Shown piece by piece: positions 18,777-28,800 of a stretch of DNA of 53,371 nt; within the stretch, counting starts at the first letter, position 1, and every line of letters begins with the position of its first letter. Position numbers and translations under genes: made by a program. This stretch comes from Oscillospiraceae bacterium (GTDB lineage Bacteria > Bacillota > Clostridia > Oscillospirales > Acutalibacteraceae). The notes under the pieces are model-generated. The model saw only the letters and a program-made list of their open reading frames with translations, searched no databases and had not been told where the DNA came from. The stretch lies in NCBI GenBank assembly GCA_028697255.1, contig JAQVFM010000006.1, forward strand, positions 1 to 53,371. The letters are read 5' to 3'.

Positions 18777-20519
18777 ATGGAAATGATTAATTGCAAAATA
18801 AACGGAATAGCTGTCAGCGTGCCCAAGGGCGCAACCATTCTTGAAGCTGCCCGCGAGGCCGGTGTCGATATACCGACGCTGTGCTATCTTAAGGAAATCA
18901 ATGAAATCGGTGCTTGCCGCATTTGCGTTGTTGAAGCCACCGGTGCACGCGGACTTGTTACCGCTTGCGTTTATCCCGTGACCGAGGGTATGGAAGTCAA
19001 GACAAATACACCTAAAGTGCAAAATGCACGCAAAATTAATTTAGAGCTTATATTATCAACGCACGAAAAGAAATGCCTGTCCTGTGTTCGTTCTCAGGAC
19101 TGCGAGCTTCAGACACTGTGCCGTGATTACGGCGTTGAGGATTCGGGCAAATACGATGGCTTTAAGCCTCAGTATGAACTGGATTTGTCGGCTCCCCATC
19201 TTGTAAGGGACAACAATAAATGTATTCTTTGCCGCCGCTGTGTTGCCGCATGTGAGAAGCAATATGTGCATGTTATAGGCGCAAACGATCGCGGTATTGA
19301 CACTCATATCGGAACGCCGTTTGAAAAGCAGCTGGATGACGTGCCCTGCGTTTCCTGCGGTCAGTGCACGGTTGTATGTCCGACCGGCGCACTCAGAGAG
19401 AAAGATAACACTGATGAGGTTTGGGAGGCTATTGCCGACCCGTCCAAGCATGTAGTTGTGCAGACAGCGCCTTCGATCAGGGCAACGCTTGGTGAGTGTT
19501 TTGGCATGCCCATAGGCACAAATGTTGAGGGCAAAATGGTCGCTGCATTGCGCAGGCTCGGGTTTGACAAGGTTTTTGATACCGACTTCGGCGCCGACTT
19601 GACAATAGTTGAAGAAGCGACCGAATTTATTGACAGAGTTAAAAACGGTGGCGTTCTGCCAATGATTACATCCTGTTCTCCCGGATGGGTAAAGTTTGCC
19701 GAGTATTATTATCCCGAGCTTTTGGAGCATCTGTCATCATGCAAGTCGCCGCAGCAGATGGTAGGCGCGGTTATAAAGACATACTATGCCCAGAAGAATA
19801 ATATCGATCCAAACGATATTGTGGTTGTATCGATTATGCCGTGTACAGCCAAAAAGTTTGAAGTTGGGCGCGATGATCAAAGTGCGGCCGGTGTACCCGA
19901 TGTCGATATTGCACTGACTACCCGAGAACTCGGCCGTATGATTATGCGTGCCGGAATAGACTTTGTAAACCTGCCTGACGAGCAGTTTGACAACCCGCTG
20001 TCTGATGATACGGGCGCGGCAGTCATATTTGGTTCGACCGGCGGTGTTATGGAAGCAGCGCTTCGCACTGCAAATGACTTGCTGACCGGCAAGGACAACA
20101 AGGATGTCGAGTACAAGGAAGTGCGCGGAACGGCCGGATTAAAAGAGGCAGTATACAACATTGCGGGCATTGAAGTAAAGGTTGCAGTAGCAAGCGGTAT
20201 CGAAAATGCAAATTATATTATGAGCCGAATTAAGGACGGCACCGCAGATTGGCATTTTATTGAGATTATGTGTTGCCCGGGCGGATGTGTCAACGGCGGT
20301 GGGCAGCCCCTGCAGCCAGCTTCGGTTAGAAATTTTGTCGATCTCACGTCACTTCGCGCCAAAGCGCTTTATGAGCAGGACAAGGCAATGAAGATACGTA
20401 AATCACATAAATCTCCCGCAATTAAGAAAGTATATGAAGAATTTTTCGAAAAATATGGCAGCCACAAGGCTCATGAAATCCTTCATACAAGCTATGTGGG
20501 GCGTAAAAAATACCGTTAA
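18777..20519 (+). CDS. hydA: [FeFe]-hydrogenase catalytic subunit
   Basis: H-cluster motifs TSCSPGW, MPCTAKKFE, EIMCCPGGCVNGGGQP; N-terminal 2Fe-2S and 4Fe-4S clusters; C-terminal small-subunit domain. Confidence 0.97.
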   Translation: MEMINCKINGIAVSVPKGATILEAAREAGVDIPTLCYLKEINEIGACRICVVEATGARGLVTACVYPVTEGMEVKTNTPKVQNARKINLELILSTHEKKCLSCVRSQDCELQTLCRDYGVEDSGKYDGFKPQYELDLSAPHLVRDNNKCILCRRCVAACEKQYVHVIGANDRGIDTHIGTPFEKQLDDVPCVSCGQCTVVCPTGALREKDNTDEVWEAIADPSKHVVVQTAPSIRATLGECFGMPIGTNVEGKMVAALRRLGFDKVFDTDFGADLTIVEEATEFIDRVKNGGVLPMITSCSPGWVKFAEYYYPELLEHLSSCKSPQQMVGAVIKTYYAQKNNIDPNDIVVVSIMPCTAKKFEVGRDDQSAAGVPDVDIALTTRELGRMIMRAGIDFVNLPDEQFDNPLSDDTGAAVIFGSTGGVMEAALRTANDLLTGKDNKDVEYKEVRGTAGLKEAVYNIAGIEVKVAVASGIENANYIMSRIKDGTADWHFIEIMCCPGGCVNGGGQPLQPASVRNFVDLTSLRAKALYEQDKAMKIRKSHKSPAIKKVYEEFFEKYGSHKAHEILHTSYVGRKKYR

Positions 20520-20525
20520 GCAAGG

Positions 20526-20561
20526 TTTAAGCGGCCGCGAAATCGCGGCCACTTAAGTTTT
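20526..20561 (+). terminator. Terminator after hydrogenase operon
   Basis: TTAAGcGGCCGCGAaaTCGCGGCCaCTTAAG then TTTTG. Confidence 0.75.
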
Positions 20562-20645
20562 GCAATACTTAAAAAATCCTCGTGCCTGATGCCTTGATTT
20601 TTTAATCATTAGCGTGTATAATATCTGTCGAACGTGTGCTTTGGT

Positions 20646-20765
20646 GCATACGGACGGACGGGTCCTGTGCGACGGCGCGCCGTGAACCATGTCAGGCGGG
20701 GAACCGAGCAGCATTAAGCGGATGTCGCTGTGCGCCGCAGTAAACCTGTCGGTCCGTATGCCCGA
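20646..20765 (+). ncRNA. ffs: Small bacterial signal recognition particle RNA (4.5S-like)
   Basis: GCATACGGACgGACGGG...CCTGTCGGTCCGTATGC closing stem with the conserved SRP tip GAACCATGTCAGGCGGGGAACCGAGCAGCATTAAGCG; located directly upstream of dnaX, as is common in Firmicutes. Confidence 0.9.
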
Positions 20766-20782
20766 GGGCATACGTTTTTTTA
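20755..20782 (+). terminator. Terminator of SRP RNA
   Basis: CGTATGCCC-GAG-GGCATACG followed by TTTTTTT. Confidence 0.85.
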
Positions 20783-20798
20783 AAAAAGGAGGACTTGC

Positions 20799-22442
20799 AT
20801 GTATCAGGTGCTGTACCGCAAATGGCGGCCACAACGTTTTTCCGATGTTTACGGACAGAATTTGATTACCGCAACGCTTAAAAACGAGCTGCGCACCGGA
20901 CGAATTGCCCATGCATATCTTTTTACCGGCTCGCGCGGCACCGGAAAGACCTCCTGCGCCAAAATACTTGCAAAGGCGGTAAATTGCCTTGATCTCCAAG
21001 ATGGTGATCCATGCAATCAATGCACCAATTGCCGCGGCATTGATGACGGAGTTATTCTTGACATTGTCGAAATGGACGCTGCATCAAACAGAGGCATTGA
21101 TAATATGCGCGATTTACGCGAAGAGGTTAATTTCACCCCATCGGTTGTACGATATCGCGTATATATTATTGACGAAGTCCATATGTTAACTTCGGAAGCA
21201 TTTAATGCACTGCTTAAGACTCTTGAGGAGCCGCCCGCGCATGTTATTTTTGTGCTGGCCACAACCGAGGTGCACAAGCTGCCATCAACTATTAAATCAC
21301 GCTGTCAGCGTTTTGACTTTCAGCGTATTCTGCCTGAGGATATTGCCGCACGAATACAGTTTATTGCCCAGCACGAGGATTTTAGTGTTACCGACGATGC
21401 GGCACTTTTGATTGCAAAACTGGCCGATGGCGGTATGCGAGATGCACTTTCGATGCTTGATCAATGCATTACGCAAACAAAAAGCGTGACGGTCGACACT
21501 GTTTCGGATACGGCTGGGCTTGCCGGGCATGATCACCTTTTTGATTTTTCAAAAGCTATTAAGACTGGTGATGCGGGCAATGCCATAGCTTTGGTCGGCA
21601 AGCTTTATAATGCGTCGCGCGACATGGAACGTCTTTGTTCCGAGCTAATTGATTTTTATCGAAGTCTGATGATTGTTAAAAGTGTTCCCAAGCCTGACCG
21701 CTTAATCGTTGCATCTCCATCCGAGCTTGAAAGCCTGCAAAAGCATGCCGACGAATATGAGCTTACTGAAATTATGTACTGTATGGACACTCTGCAACGA
21801 ACTTTTGAAAGCATTAAGGCGGGTGCGTCACGCCGTGTTGCGATGGAAATGGCGATGTTGCGTTTGTGCTCGCCCGAACTTAGCGACGACAAAAGCTCAT
21901 TGCTCCGTCGTGTACAGGCTATCGAATCTGCGCTTAAAGCCGGCGCAAGGGTTCCGGCAGCACAGTCCGCACAACAGCTGCAGACCGTGCAAAAGACCGA
22001 TAAAAAGACCGATAAAGGTTTAATAGAGCATAAGCCCAAACAACAATTAAATCCTGCTACTGTACCGACCGACAATACAGATAAGGGCAGTGACACCGGC
22101 AAGGATGAAGGTATAGCAAAAGAAACCGAATTTTCCGGCTGGGATCAGGTTGTTGAAATTCTATATACAACCTGCCCTCCGCTTCACGGTGTTTTACAGG
22201 ATTCAACTGCATGCATACGCGGGGATTTCATATTGATTGAAACCGATAATGAAATGTTTAAATCACTTGTTACGCGAAACGGCAATAAAAGGATACTTGC
22301 CGACGCGATTAAAAGCGTAACGGGTCGGTCATATCGAATAGGCATTAAGAAAAAGTCGGCTGCAAAGCAGGAATTTGCTGATCCACTGTCTGCATTTATA
22401 CGCGATAGCCGTAATATGGGCATAAATCTTGAAGTTGAGTAA
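20799..22442 (+). CDS. dnaX: DNA polymerase III subunits gamma/tau
   Basis: MYQVLYRKWRPQRFSDVYGQ...HAYLFTGSRGTGKTSCAKILAKAVNC. Confidence 0.97.
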   Translation: MYQVLYRKWRPQRFSDVYGQNLITATLKNELRTGRIAHAYLFTGSRGTGKTSCAKILAKAVNCLDLQDGDPCNQCTNCRGIDDGVILDIVEMDAASNRGIDNMRDLREEVNFTPSVVRYRVYIIDEVHMLTSEAFNALLKTLEEPPAHVIFVLATTEVHKLPSTIKSRCQRFDFQRILPEDIAARIQFIAQHEDFSVTDDAALLIAKLADGGMRDALSMLDQCITQTKSVTVDTVSDTAGLAGHDHLFDFSKAIKTGDAGNAIALVGKLYNASRDMERLCSELIDFYRSLMIVKSVPKPDRLIVASPSELESLQKHADEYELTEIMYCMDTLQRTFESIKAGASRRVAMEMAMLRLCSPELSDDKSSLLRRVQAIESALKAGARVPAAQSAQQLQTVQKTDKKTDKGLIEHKPKQQLNPATVPTDNTDKGSDTGKDEGIAKETEFSGWDQVVEILYTTCPPLHGVLQDSTACIRGDFILIETDNEMFKSLVTRNGNKRILADAIKSVTGRSYRIGIKKKSAAKQEFADPLSAFIRDSRNMGINLEVE

Positions 22443-22485
22443 CATTTACGAAATGTGGGGGTGAACTGTGTTCACCCGTAAAATT
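22442..22485 (+). repeat. Dispersed palindrome, copy C (covarying arms)
   Basis: GGGTGAAC-TGT-GTTCACCC at 22459-22477 after TGTGGG. Confidence 0.75.
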
Positions 22486-22533
22486 ATAAATTATATCGAT
22501 TATTTATTACTGTTATAAGGAGAGGAATATATA

Positions 22534-22884
22534 ATGAAAGCAAGACTTCCCCAGGGTTTTTCAAACAAAGGTCAGGGAAACATGAAAAATATGCTTAAGC
22601 AGGCACAAAAAATGCAGGAGGATATGGCGGCACTTCAATCCGAGCTTGATGCGCGTGAATACAGTGCATCGTCGGGTGGCGGGGCGGTGACGGCAACAGT
22701 GGACGGCAAACACTGCATTACTGCGCTTGAAATCAATCCCGAGGTAGTCGATGCCGATGATGTCGAGATGCTCGCAGATTTAATAATGGCGGCGGTTAAC
22801 GAGGCTATTAGAAAAGCTGTTGAAACATCTGAAAACGAAATGGCAAAAATTTCTGCCGGGTTTTCTATTCCGGGGATGTTTTAA
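22534..22884 (+). CDS. YbaB/EbfC nucleoid-associated protein
   Basis: MKNMLKQAQKMQEDMAALQSELDAREYSASSGGGAVTATVDG. Confidence 0.93.
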   Translation: MKARLPQGFSNKGQGNMKNMLKQAQKMQEDMAALQSELDAREYSASSGGGAVTATVDGKHCITALEINPEVVDADDVEMLADLIMAAVNEAIRKAVETSENEMAKISAGFSIPGMF

Positions 22885-22886
22885 TC

Positions 22887-23486
22887 ATGTCTTATGTAGT
22901 GGCGCCGCTTGAGCGCCTTATAGAACAATTTGAGCGCCTGCCCGGCATCGGGCATAAAACGGCACAGAGACTGGCTTTTTTTCTGTTGAGTCTTCCGGAT
23001 AGCACCGCTGACGATTTTGTTGACGCGATAAAAGATGCACGAGAAAAAATTCGGGAATGCTCGGTATGCTGCAATCTTGCAGAAGATGAGCTGTGTCCCG
23101 TTTGTCGTTCTGTTACGCGCGATGCGTCCACAATATGCGTTGTTGAGGATGCACGCGATGTTATGGCGTTTGAGCGTACACGGGAGTACAAGGGTCTTTA
23201 CCATGTGCTGCACGGCACCATATCGCCGATGGATGGCATAGGTCCCGAACAGCTTCGTATAAAGCAGCTGCTTAAAAGGGTTGCCGATACCGAGGTTAAC
23301 GAGATAATTATGGCTACAAATCCCACGGTCGAGGGAGAAGCGACCGCGATGTATATAGCCAAGCTGCTTGCCCCCTTTGAAACCAAGGTTACACGGCTGG
23401 CATACGGCATACCTGTCGGCGGAGATTTGGAATATGCCGACGAAGTTACGCTTCGTCGTTCGCTTGAAGGGCGCAATGTGCTTTAA
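22887..23486 (+). CDS. recR: Recombination mediator RecR
   Basis: LIEQFERLPGIGHKTAQRLAFFLL; C4 zinc CSVCCNLAEDELCPVC; Toprim. Confidence 0.96.
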   Translation: MSYVVAPLERLIEQFERLPGIGHKTAQRLAFFLLSLPDSTADDFVDAIKDAREKIRECSVCCNLAEDELCPVCRSVTRDASTICVVEDARDVMAFERTREYKGLYHVLHGTISPMDGIGPEQLRIKQLLKRVADTEVNEIIMATNPTVEGEATAMYIAKLLAPFETKVTRLAYGIPVGGDLEYADEVTLRRSLEGRNVL

Positions 23487-23492
23487 TAAGGG

Positions 23493-23966
23493 GTGACCGT
23501 TTTGGCGACGGACAACATTAAGACCATTACAAAAAACAAAAAGGCATATCACGACTATTTTATTGAAGAAACAATGGAAGCCGGAATCGAGCTTTCGGGC
23601 ACAGAAGTCAAGTCTATAAGAAACGGTGCCGTAAACCTTAAGGACGCATGGTGTTCGATTGATGCGGGCGAAGTTTTTGTCAACGGTATGCATATAAGTC
23701 CTTATGAAAAGGGCAATATTTTTAACCGTGAGCCTACGCGTCCACGTCGTCTTTTGCTGCATAAAAAAGAAATTTTGCGTCTGTTTGGTAAAATGAAGCA
23801 GCAGGGATATACTCTTATACCGATTTCTCTTTATTTTAAAAATTCTCTTGTAAAGGTGCAGCTTGGTCTTTGTCGGGGCAAAAAGCTGTATGATAAACGG
23901 GAAGATGCTGCGCGCCGTGATATGAAACGCGAGGCCGAGCGTTATCTAAAAGAGCGAAATGCATGA
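23493..23966 (+). CDS. smpB: SsrA-binding protein
   Basis: [39 protein letters not shown]...[20 protein letters not shown]-type C-terminus; GTG (23493) or TTG (23502) start. Confidence 0.96.
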   Translation: MTVLATDNIKTITKNKKAYHDYFIEETMEAGIELSGTEVKSIRNGAVNLKDAWCSIDAGEVFVNGMHISPYEKGNIFNREPTRPRRLLLHKKEILRLFGKMKQQGYTLIPISLYFKNSLVKVQLGLCRGKKLYDKREDAARRDMKREAERYLKERNA

Positions 23967-24011
23967 TCGAGTCATTACAATATTTAATTTTGAATATGGA
24001 GGTTCCCGTAT

Positions 24012-24758
24012 ATGCAAAGAACAATTTCTATTGCAGTTCAAATGTATACACTGCGCGATGTGGCAAAAGACGATATGGCAGGTACACTGAGGTCGGTCGC
24101 AGACTTCGGTTATGGCGGAGTGGAGCTTGCCGGCTTTAACGGTATGAGCGTTAATGAACTTAAGGAATCGCTTAATCAAAATCGACTTGCCCTTGTCAGT
24201 GCCCATGTTGGCTTTGATGACTTGCGAGACAATATTGACACATGGTGCGAAAACTTAAAAACATTAGGCGCAAAACGGGTTACAATTCCCTGGATTTCAG
24301 GTGAATCACTTGATGGTGACCAGCTTGCTAAAACTGCTGCAGTGGTTAACGACCTTCAAAAAAAATTATGGGATGCAGGGATTGAGCTTTCGTATCATAA
24401 TCACGATTTTGAATTTGAAAACCAAAGATTTGATCGTCTTATTGATGCATGTCCTGAATTAAAGTTTGAACTTGATACCTATTGGGCAGAATTTGCCGGC
24501 ATAAATTCGGTAGAACTTATGAAGCAACTCGGCGATAGGCTAACGCTTATTCATATTAAAGATATGATGAAAGATGCGCAGTCACACAGCACTCCAAACC
24601 CAAATATTTTGGAGGGTGTTCTTGACATTAAATCAATCCTTAATCAAGCTATAAATCAGGGTGTTGAGTGGGCAATAGTCGAAATGGATATTCCTATCGG
24701 CAATTCGATTGATGCCGTACACGCAAGCCGTGAAAATCTGCGCAAAGCAGGATATTGA
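24012..24758 (+). CDS. Sugar phosphate isomerase/epimerase (AP endonuclease 2-like TIM barrel)
   Basis: AVQMYTLRDVAKDDMAGTLRSVADFGYGGVELAGFNG...LSYHNHDFEF...WAIVEMD. Confidence 0.88.
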   Translation: MQRTISIAVQMYTLRDVAKDDMAGTLRSVADFGYGGVELAGFNGMSVNELKESLNQNRLALVSAHVGFDDLRDNIDTWCENLKTLGAKRVTIPWISGESLDGDQLAKTAAVVNDLQKKLWDAGIELSYHNHDFEFENQRFDRLIDACPELKFELDTYWAEFAGINSVELMKQLGDRLTLIHIKDMMKDAQSHSTPNPNILEGVLDIKSILNQAINQGVEWAIVEMDIPIGNSIDAVHASRENLRKAGY

Positions 24759-24805
24759 GATTAAAATGGATCAGAATTCTTAGAGATTGACATATATTGC
24801 TCCCC

Positions 24806-24830
24806 AATACTAATATCCGATATTAGTATT
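24806..24830. repeat. Palindrome AATACTAATATC-C-GATATTAGTATT (copy 2)
   Basis: Perfect 12-bp arms; core shared with 7974-7994. Confidence 0.75.
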
Positions 24831-24885
24831 AATAGTGCATGCATGGGTCGTCTGCGGCATATAAATTTATATAGTTTATTAAAGT

Positions 24886-25707
24886 GTGTGCCGAAAGGGA
24901 GCAGTTTTGATGAAGCTTAATAGATATAGTATTCTTAGCGGAAAGCAGATGCTTTTGCTGCTTGCTGCTTTTTTTGCGGTGTCCGCTTTGCTGGTTTTGG
25001 CAGCAATGTCGCTTCCCGACGCAATCAGGACAATTACGCTTGAACCAAGCGCAAAGCTGCCAATAAATTGTACCGACAGGGCACGGGGGGTAGTGAGCCT
25101 GACATTCGACGCAGCGTCCGGTGATGAATCGGTCGATGCGTTGTGCGATATTCTAACTAAAAACAATATAACGGCAACATTTTTTGTTACCGGTGAATGG
25201 GCTGACCGCTATGCCGAATCACTTAGTAAGCTTCATAAGTCGGAACAGGAAATAATGAATGCGTCCGACGGCAGAATGAGTCTTGTAGCACTTAAGCGCG
25301 ACAGGGTAATCAAAAGGATTAATGCAGGCTGCGACAAAATTCAGGCGGTTACAGGTAAGCGCCCAATGTTCTTTAGACCAAACGACGGACAGTATGACGA
25401 AAGATTGCTTGACACTATTAAAATGCTTAAAATGTTTCCGATTGGGTGTGATGTTGACAGCTTTGACATAAAGGGATTGGACAAAGAAGGGATTATTAAG
25501 CGTGTTTTGTCATTGACTTCTACCGGGTCTATTATCAAATTTAGCGTTGACGGAAAATTTACTGTTCAGGCACTGCCCGAAATTATTGGCAAACTCAAAG
25601 CGAAAGATATTTCATTCATTCCGGTGTCACAGATGGTTTATACTGCTGAAGATTATGCATTGGATCGTGACGGCCGTCAAATACTTCTTACATATACAGG
25701 GGAATAA
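24886..25707 (+). CDS. Membrane-anchored polysaccharide-deacetylase-fold (NodB homology) protein, probably inactive
   Basis: GVVSLTFDAASGDESVDALCDILTKNNITATFFVTGEW...PMFFRPNDGQYD; HSxxH motif absent. Confidence 0.8.
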   Translation: MCRKGAVLMKLNRYSILSGKQMLLLLAAFFAVSALLVLAAMSLPDAIRTITLEPSAKLPINCTDRARGVVSLTFDAASGDESVDALCDILTKNNITATFFVTGEWADRYAESLSKLHKSEQEIMNASDGRMSLVALKRDRVIKRINAGCDKIQAVTGKRPMFFRPNDGQYDERLLDTIKMLKMFPIGCDVDSFDIKGLDKEGIIKRVLSLTSTGSIIKFSVDGKFTVQALPEIIGKLKAKDISFIPVSQMVYTAEDYALDRDGRQILLTYTGE

Positions 25708-25715
25708 TTATTATT

Positions 25716-25741
25716 TGCCGGCCTAATGCCGGCATTTTTTT
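25716..25741 (+). terminator. Rho-independent terminator
   Basis: TGCCGGC-CTAA-TGCCGGCA followed by TTTTTTT. Confidence 0.85.
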
Positions 25742-25860
25742 ATCTCGGCGGGGACAAAATGCTGAAATCAGGTGACTATTGTATCATTAATCAAAAATTT
25801 ACCTTTTGCGACTTTACAGAGGTATGTGAATAGTGTAAAATAAGGGGAAGATTATTACCA

Positions 25861-26595
25861 ATGGTTGGGATGTGGTTAAATTTGCAGCCGAAGTATAAAA
25901 GAGTGTTGTTAAAGCTAAGCGGCGAAGCACTTGCGGGCAATACCAGATTCGGGCTTGATTTTGACACGGTTCTGCGTATTTGCACAGAGATAAAAAAGTG
26001 CATTGATTTGGGCGTTGAGATTGCGATTGTTGTGGGCGGCGGGAATTTTTGGCGCGGCCGTTCAAGCGGGCAGATGGACAGGACGCGCGCCGACCATATG
26101 GGAATGCTGGCTACTACCATAAATTCTTTGGCATTGGCAGATGCACTTGAACAGCTTGATTGCATTGTCCGCGTTCAGACTGCAATTACAATGAACCAAA
26201 TTGCCGAACCTTATATTCGCAATCGCGCTGTCCGTCATCTTGAAAAAGGGCGTGTTGTTATTTTTGCTTGCGGCACAGGCAACCCGTTTTTTTCCACCGA
26301 CACTGCGGCAGCTCTGCGCGCAGCCGAAATTGAAGCAGATATTATTTTAAAAGCAAGCTTGGTTGACGGTATTTATAATAGTGATCCCAAAACCAATAAT
26401 AATGCTGTGAAATACAATTCTTTGACATATCTCGATGTGCTAAACCTTGGTCTCAAAGTTATGGATTCCACTGCTGCAACGCTTTGCCGCGACAATGAAA
26501 TACCGATTTTGGTGTTTGACCTCAATGATCCAACCAATATATTACGTGCCGTTAAAGGAGAACAAATCGGAACAATTGTTAAGGAGGAAGAATAA
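25861..26595 (+). CDS. pyrH: UMP kinase
   Basis: [24 protein letters not shown]...[34 protein letters not shown]. Confidence 0.97.
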   Translation: MVGMWLNLQPKYKRVLLKLSGEALAGNTRFGLDFDTVLRICTEIKKCIDLGVEIAIVVGGGNFWRGRSSGQMDRTRADHMGMLATTINSLALADALEQLDCIVRVQTAITMNQIAEPYIRNRAVRHLEKGRVVIFACGTGNPFFSTDTAAALRAAEIEADIILKASLVDGIYNSDPKTNNNAVKYNSLTYLDVLNLGLKVMDSTAATLCRDNEIPILVFDLNDPTNILRAVKGEQIGTIVKEEE

Positions 26596-26596
26596 T

Positions 26597-27151
26597 ATGG
26601 ATACAATCATTTCAAATGCAGAACAGAAAATGAAAAAAACTATTAATGCGCTTGAGAACGAGTACGCAGTTATCCGTGCGGGGCGGGCAAACCCTGCTAT
26701 TCTTGACAAAATCAATGTTGATTATTACGGTGTTCCAACACCGATTAATCAGCTTGCAACCATTTCTGTGCCCGAAGCGCGCATGCTTCTTATTCAACCA
26801 TGGGACAAATCTTCGATAAAGGCAATTGAAAAAGCGATTCAGACTTCCGACATCGGCATAAACCCACAAAATGATGGTGGTTCGATTCGCCTGCTGTTTC
26901 CGCCTCTGACAGAAGAACGCCGGCGCGATCTCGTCAAGAATGTTAATAAGTATGCTGAGGACAGCAAGGTTGCAGTACGCTCTATACGCAGAGACGCGAT
27001 TGAAAAACTTAAAAATATGAAAAAGAATAGTGAAATTTCCGAGGACGACCTTAGGGTTGCCGAAAAAGATGTTCAGGATTTGACAGACAGGTTTTGCAAG
27101 GACATCGATAATATTGCTGCTAAAAAAGAAAAGGAAATCATGGAAATATGA
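26597..27151 (+). CDS. frr: Ribosome recycling factor
   Basis: AEQKMKKTINALENEYAVIRAGRANPAILDKINVDYYGVPTPINQLATISVPEARMLLIQPWD; ATG at 26597 after AAGGAGGAAG. Confidence 0.97.
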   Translation: MDTIISNAEQKMKKTINALENEYAVIRAGRANPAILDKINVDYYGVPTPINQLATISVPEARMLLIQPWDKSSIKAIEKAIQTSDIGINPQNDGGSIRLLFPPLTEERRRDLVKNVNKYAEDSKVAVRSIRRDAIEKLKNMKKNSEISEDDLRVAEKDVQDLTDRFCKDIDNIAAKKEKEIMEI

Positions 27152-27241
27152 CAAAAAAGCCGGTTTACTGGCTAAAGGGCGGGCTTTTGTCCGCCTTTAA
27201 TGCTGCACCGGAACTTTTGTTTTAAGCTTGGAGTGAAACGG

Positions 27242-27976
27242 ATGTTTTTGTTTCGCAGACGAAAAGCATCCATTCCCGATGTTTTGCCGGTTCACATTGG
27301 TATCATAATGGACGGTAATGGGCGCTGGGCCAAAAAGCGTGCGCTGCCGCGGCAGGTAGGGCATCGTTATGGTGCGCAGACTTTTCGCACAATCACTAAG
27401 CACTGCGAAAAGCGCGGAATAAAATATTTGACAGTGTACGCGTTTTCGACCGAGAACTGGAAACGCCCTGCTTCTGAAGTTAACGCGATTATGGAACTGT
27501 TTAAGGAGTATTTGCATGAGTCGTTGACGGATTTTACCAAAGAGAATATACGCACCCGGTTTATTGGTGATTTTTCTCCGTTTACACCGGAAATATGCGA
27601 CCTAATGAGACAAGCCGAAGAGCTGACTAAGGACAAAACAGGCCTTTGTCTTAATATTGCGATAAATTACGGTGGGCGCGAGGAAATAACGCAGGCTGCA
27701 CGCCGTCTTGCAAAAGAGGTTAAACAGGGGGATTTGTCGCCCGAAGACATAAACGACGAACAGATTGCAGCCCGGCTTTATACTGCAGGGATGCCTGACC
27801 CCGATTTGATACTGCGTCCGAGCGGGGAATTCCGCACATCCAATTTTCTTTTGTGGCAATCGGCTTATGCGGAGTATTTATATATGGACGTTTTATGGCC
27901 GGATTTCAAACCGGCGGATTTGGACAGGGCGCTTGAGGAATATGCACGCCGCAATCGCCGGTTTGGAGGATTATAA
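27242..27976 (+). CDS. uppS: Isoprenyl (undecaprenyl) diphosphate synthase
   Basis: HIGIIMDGNGRWAKKRALPRQVGHRYGAQTFR...YAFSTENWKRP...DPDLILRPSGEFRTSNFLLWQSAYAE. Confidence 0.96.
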   Translation: MFLFRRRKASIPDVLPVHIGIIMDGNGRWAKKRALPRQVGHRYGAQTFRTITKHCEKRGIKYLTVYAFSTENWKRPASEVNAIMELFKEYLHESLTDFTKENIRTRFIGDFSPFTPEICDLMRQAEELTKDKTGLCLNIAINYGGREEITQAARRLAKEVKQGDLSPEDINDEQIAARLYTAGMPDPDLILRPSGEFRTSNFLLWQSAYAEYLYMDVLWPDFKPADLDRALEEYARRNRRFGGL

Positions 27977-28794
27977 TGAAATCACGGATTATTACAGGCA
28001 TAATCGGAATATCACTTATGTTGGTTGTGCTTACAATGCCACCGCTCGCACTTATTATAGCAACATCGCTTATTTGCGCAATGGCTGTAATCGAGTTGCT
28101 TTTAGCAACCCATTTTAATATTCATCGCAGCATTTTGATAACATCGGTTATTTTTTCGGCATTCACTCCTTTTTTTATGCTCGGTCAAAGTCCTATGTTT
28201 GCGTTGATAGTGGTTTTTGTATATTTGCTGGTAATGGTAATTATACAAACAGCAGTTCATAAAATTCAGCCTGTAGAACATACAAGCTTTGCTTTCGCTA
28301 TGTCGCTCATATTCCCGTTATCTTTTTCTTGCATTGCTTATCTTCGCACTTTTAGTGAGCGAGACGGGCTTTTTTACGTTATTCTTGCAATAGTCATTCC
28401 GTGGATGTGTGATATGGGAGCCTACTTTGTAGGCACATTTTTTGGAAAACACAAACTTTGCCCCGAGTTAAGTCCCAAAAAAACAATAGAAGGACTTGTC
28501 GGGGGTATAATAGTTTCAGTTTTAAGTGCAGTTGTCTGCGGCTTGCTGTATCAGGCATTTTTAGAACAGACTGCCACGGTTAATTTGTTGCAAATAAGCT
28601 TATTAGCACTTGTATGTGCCCCGTTGTCGGTGATTGGAGATTTGTTTGCATCACTGATTAAAAGGCAGTGCCACGTCAAGGATTTTGGCAATATTATGCC
28701 GGGGCACGGCGGAATTATGGACAGGTTTGACAGCATGCTTTTGTCAGCACCGTTAATTTATATAGCGGTACATTACCTGCAGCTGGTGATATAA
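27976..28794 (+). CDS. cdsA: Phosphatidate cytidylyltransferase
   Basis: C-terminal LVCAPLSVIGDLFASLIKRQCHVKDFGNIMPGHGGIMDRFDSML. Confidence 0.95.
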   Translation: MKSRIITGIIGISLMLVVLTMPPLALIIATSLICAMAVIELLLATHFNIHRSILITSVIFSAFTPFFMLGQSPMFALIVVFVYLLVMVIIQTAVHKIQPVEHTSFAFAMSLIFPLSFSCIAYLRTFSERDGLFYVILAIVIPWMCDMGAYFVGTFFGKHKLCPELSPKKTIEGLVGGIIVSVLSAVVCGLLYQAFLEQTATVNLLQISLLALVCAPLSVIGDLFASLIKRQCHVKDFGNIMPGHGGIMDRFDSMLLSAPLIYIAVHYLQLVI

Positions 28795-28800
28795 CGGTGT

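Noticed and set aside
19056-19730. 224-aa minus-strand ORF antisense to hydA
   Set aside because: Shadow ORF of a strongly conserved gene; no SD or domain.
21961-22030. Possible programmed frameshift in dnaX at GATAAAAAGACC
   Set aside because: Slippery heptamer A AAA AAG is not complete (T AAA AAG) and I see no clear stop/stem arrangement; only a short AAAAGACCGATA repeat in the linker.
22881-23762. 293-aa minus-strand ORF antisense to recR/smpB
   Set aside because: Lies fully opposite two confidently identified genes; composition looks like codon-bias shadow, no recognisable domain.
25081-25130. TFDA instead of TFDD in the NodB protein as evidence of inactivity
   Set aside because: TFDA(A) occurs in PdaB-like clostridial deacetylases, so this position alone is not informative; the finding rests on the missing histidines.
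26447-26596. ORF-track N-terminal extension of frr into pyrH
   Set aside because: Homology begins at MDTIISNAEQKMKK (26597) with a good SD; the extension overlaps pyrH out of frame.
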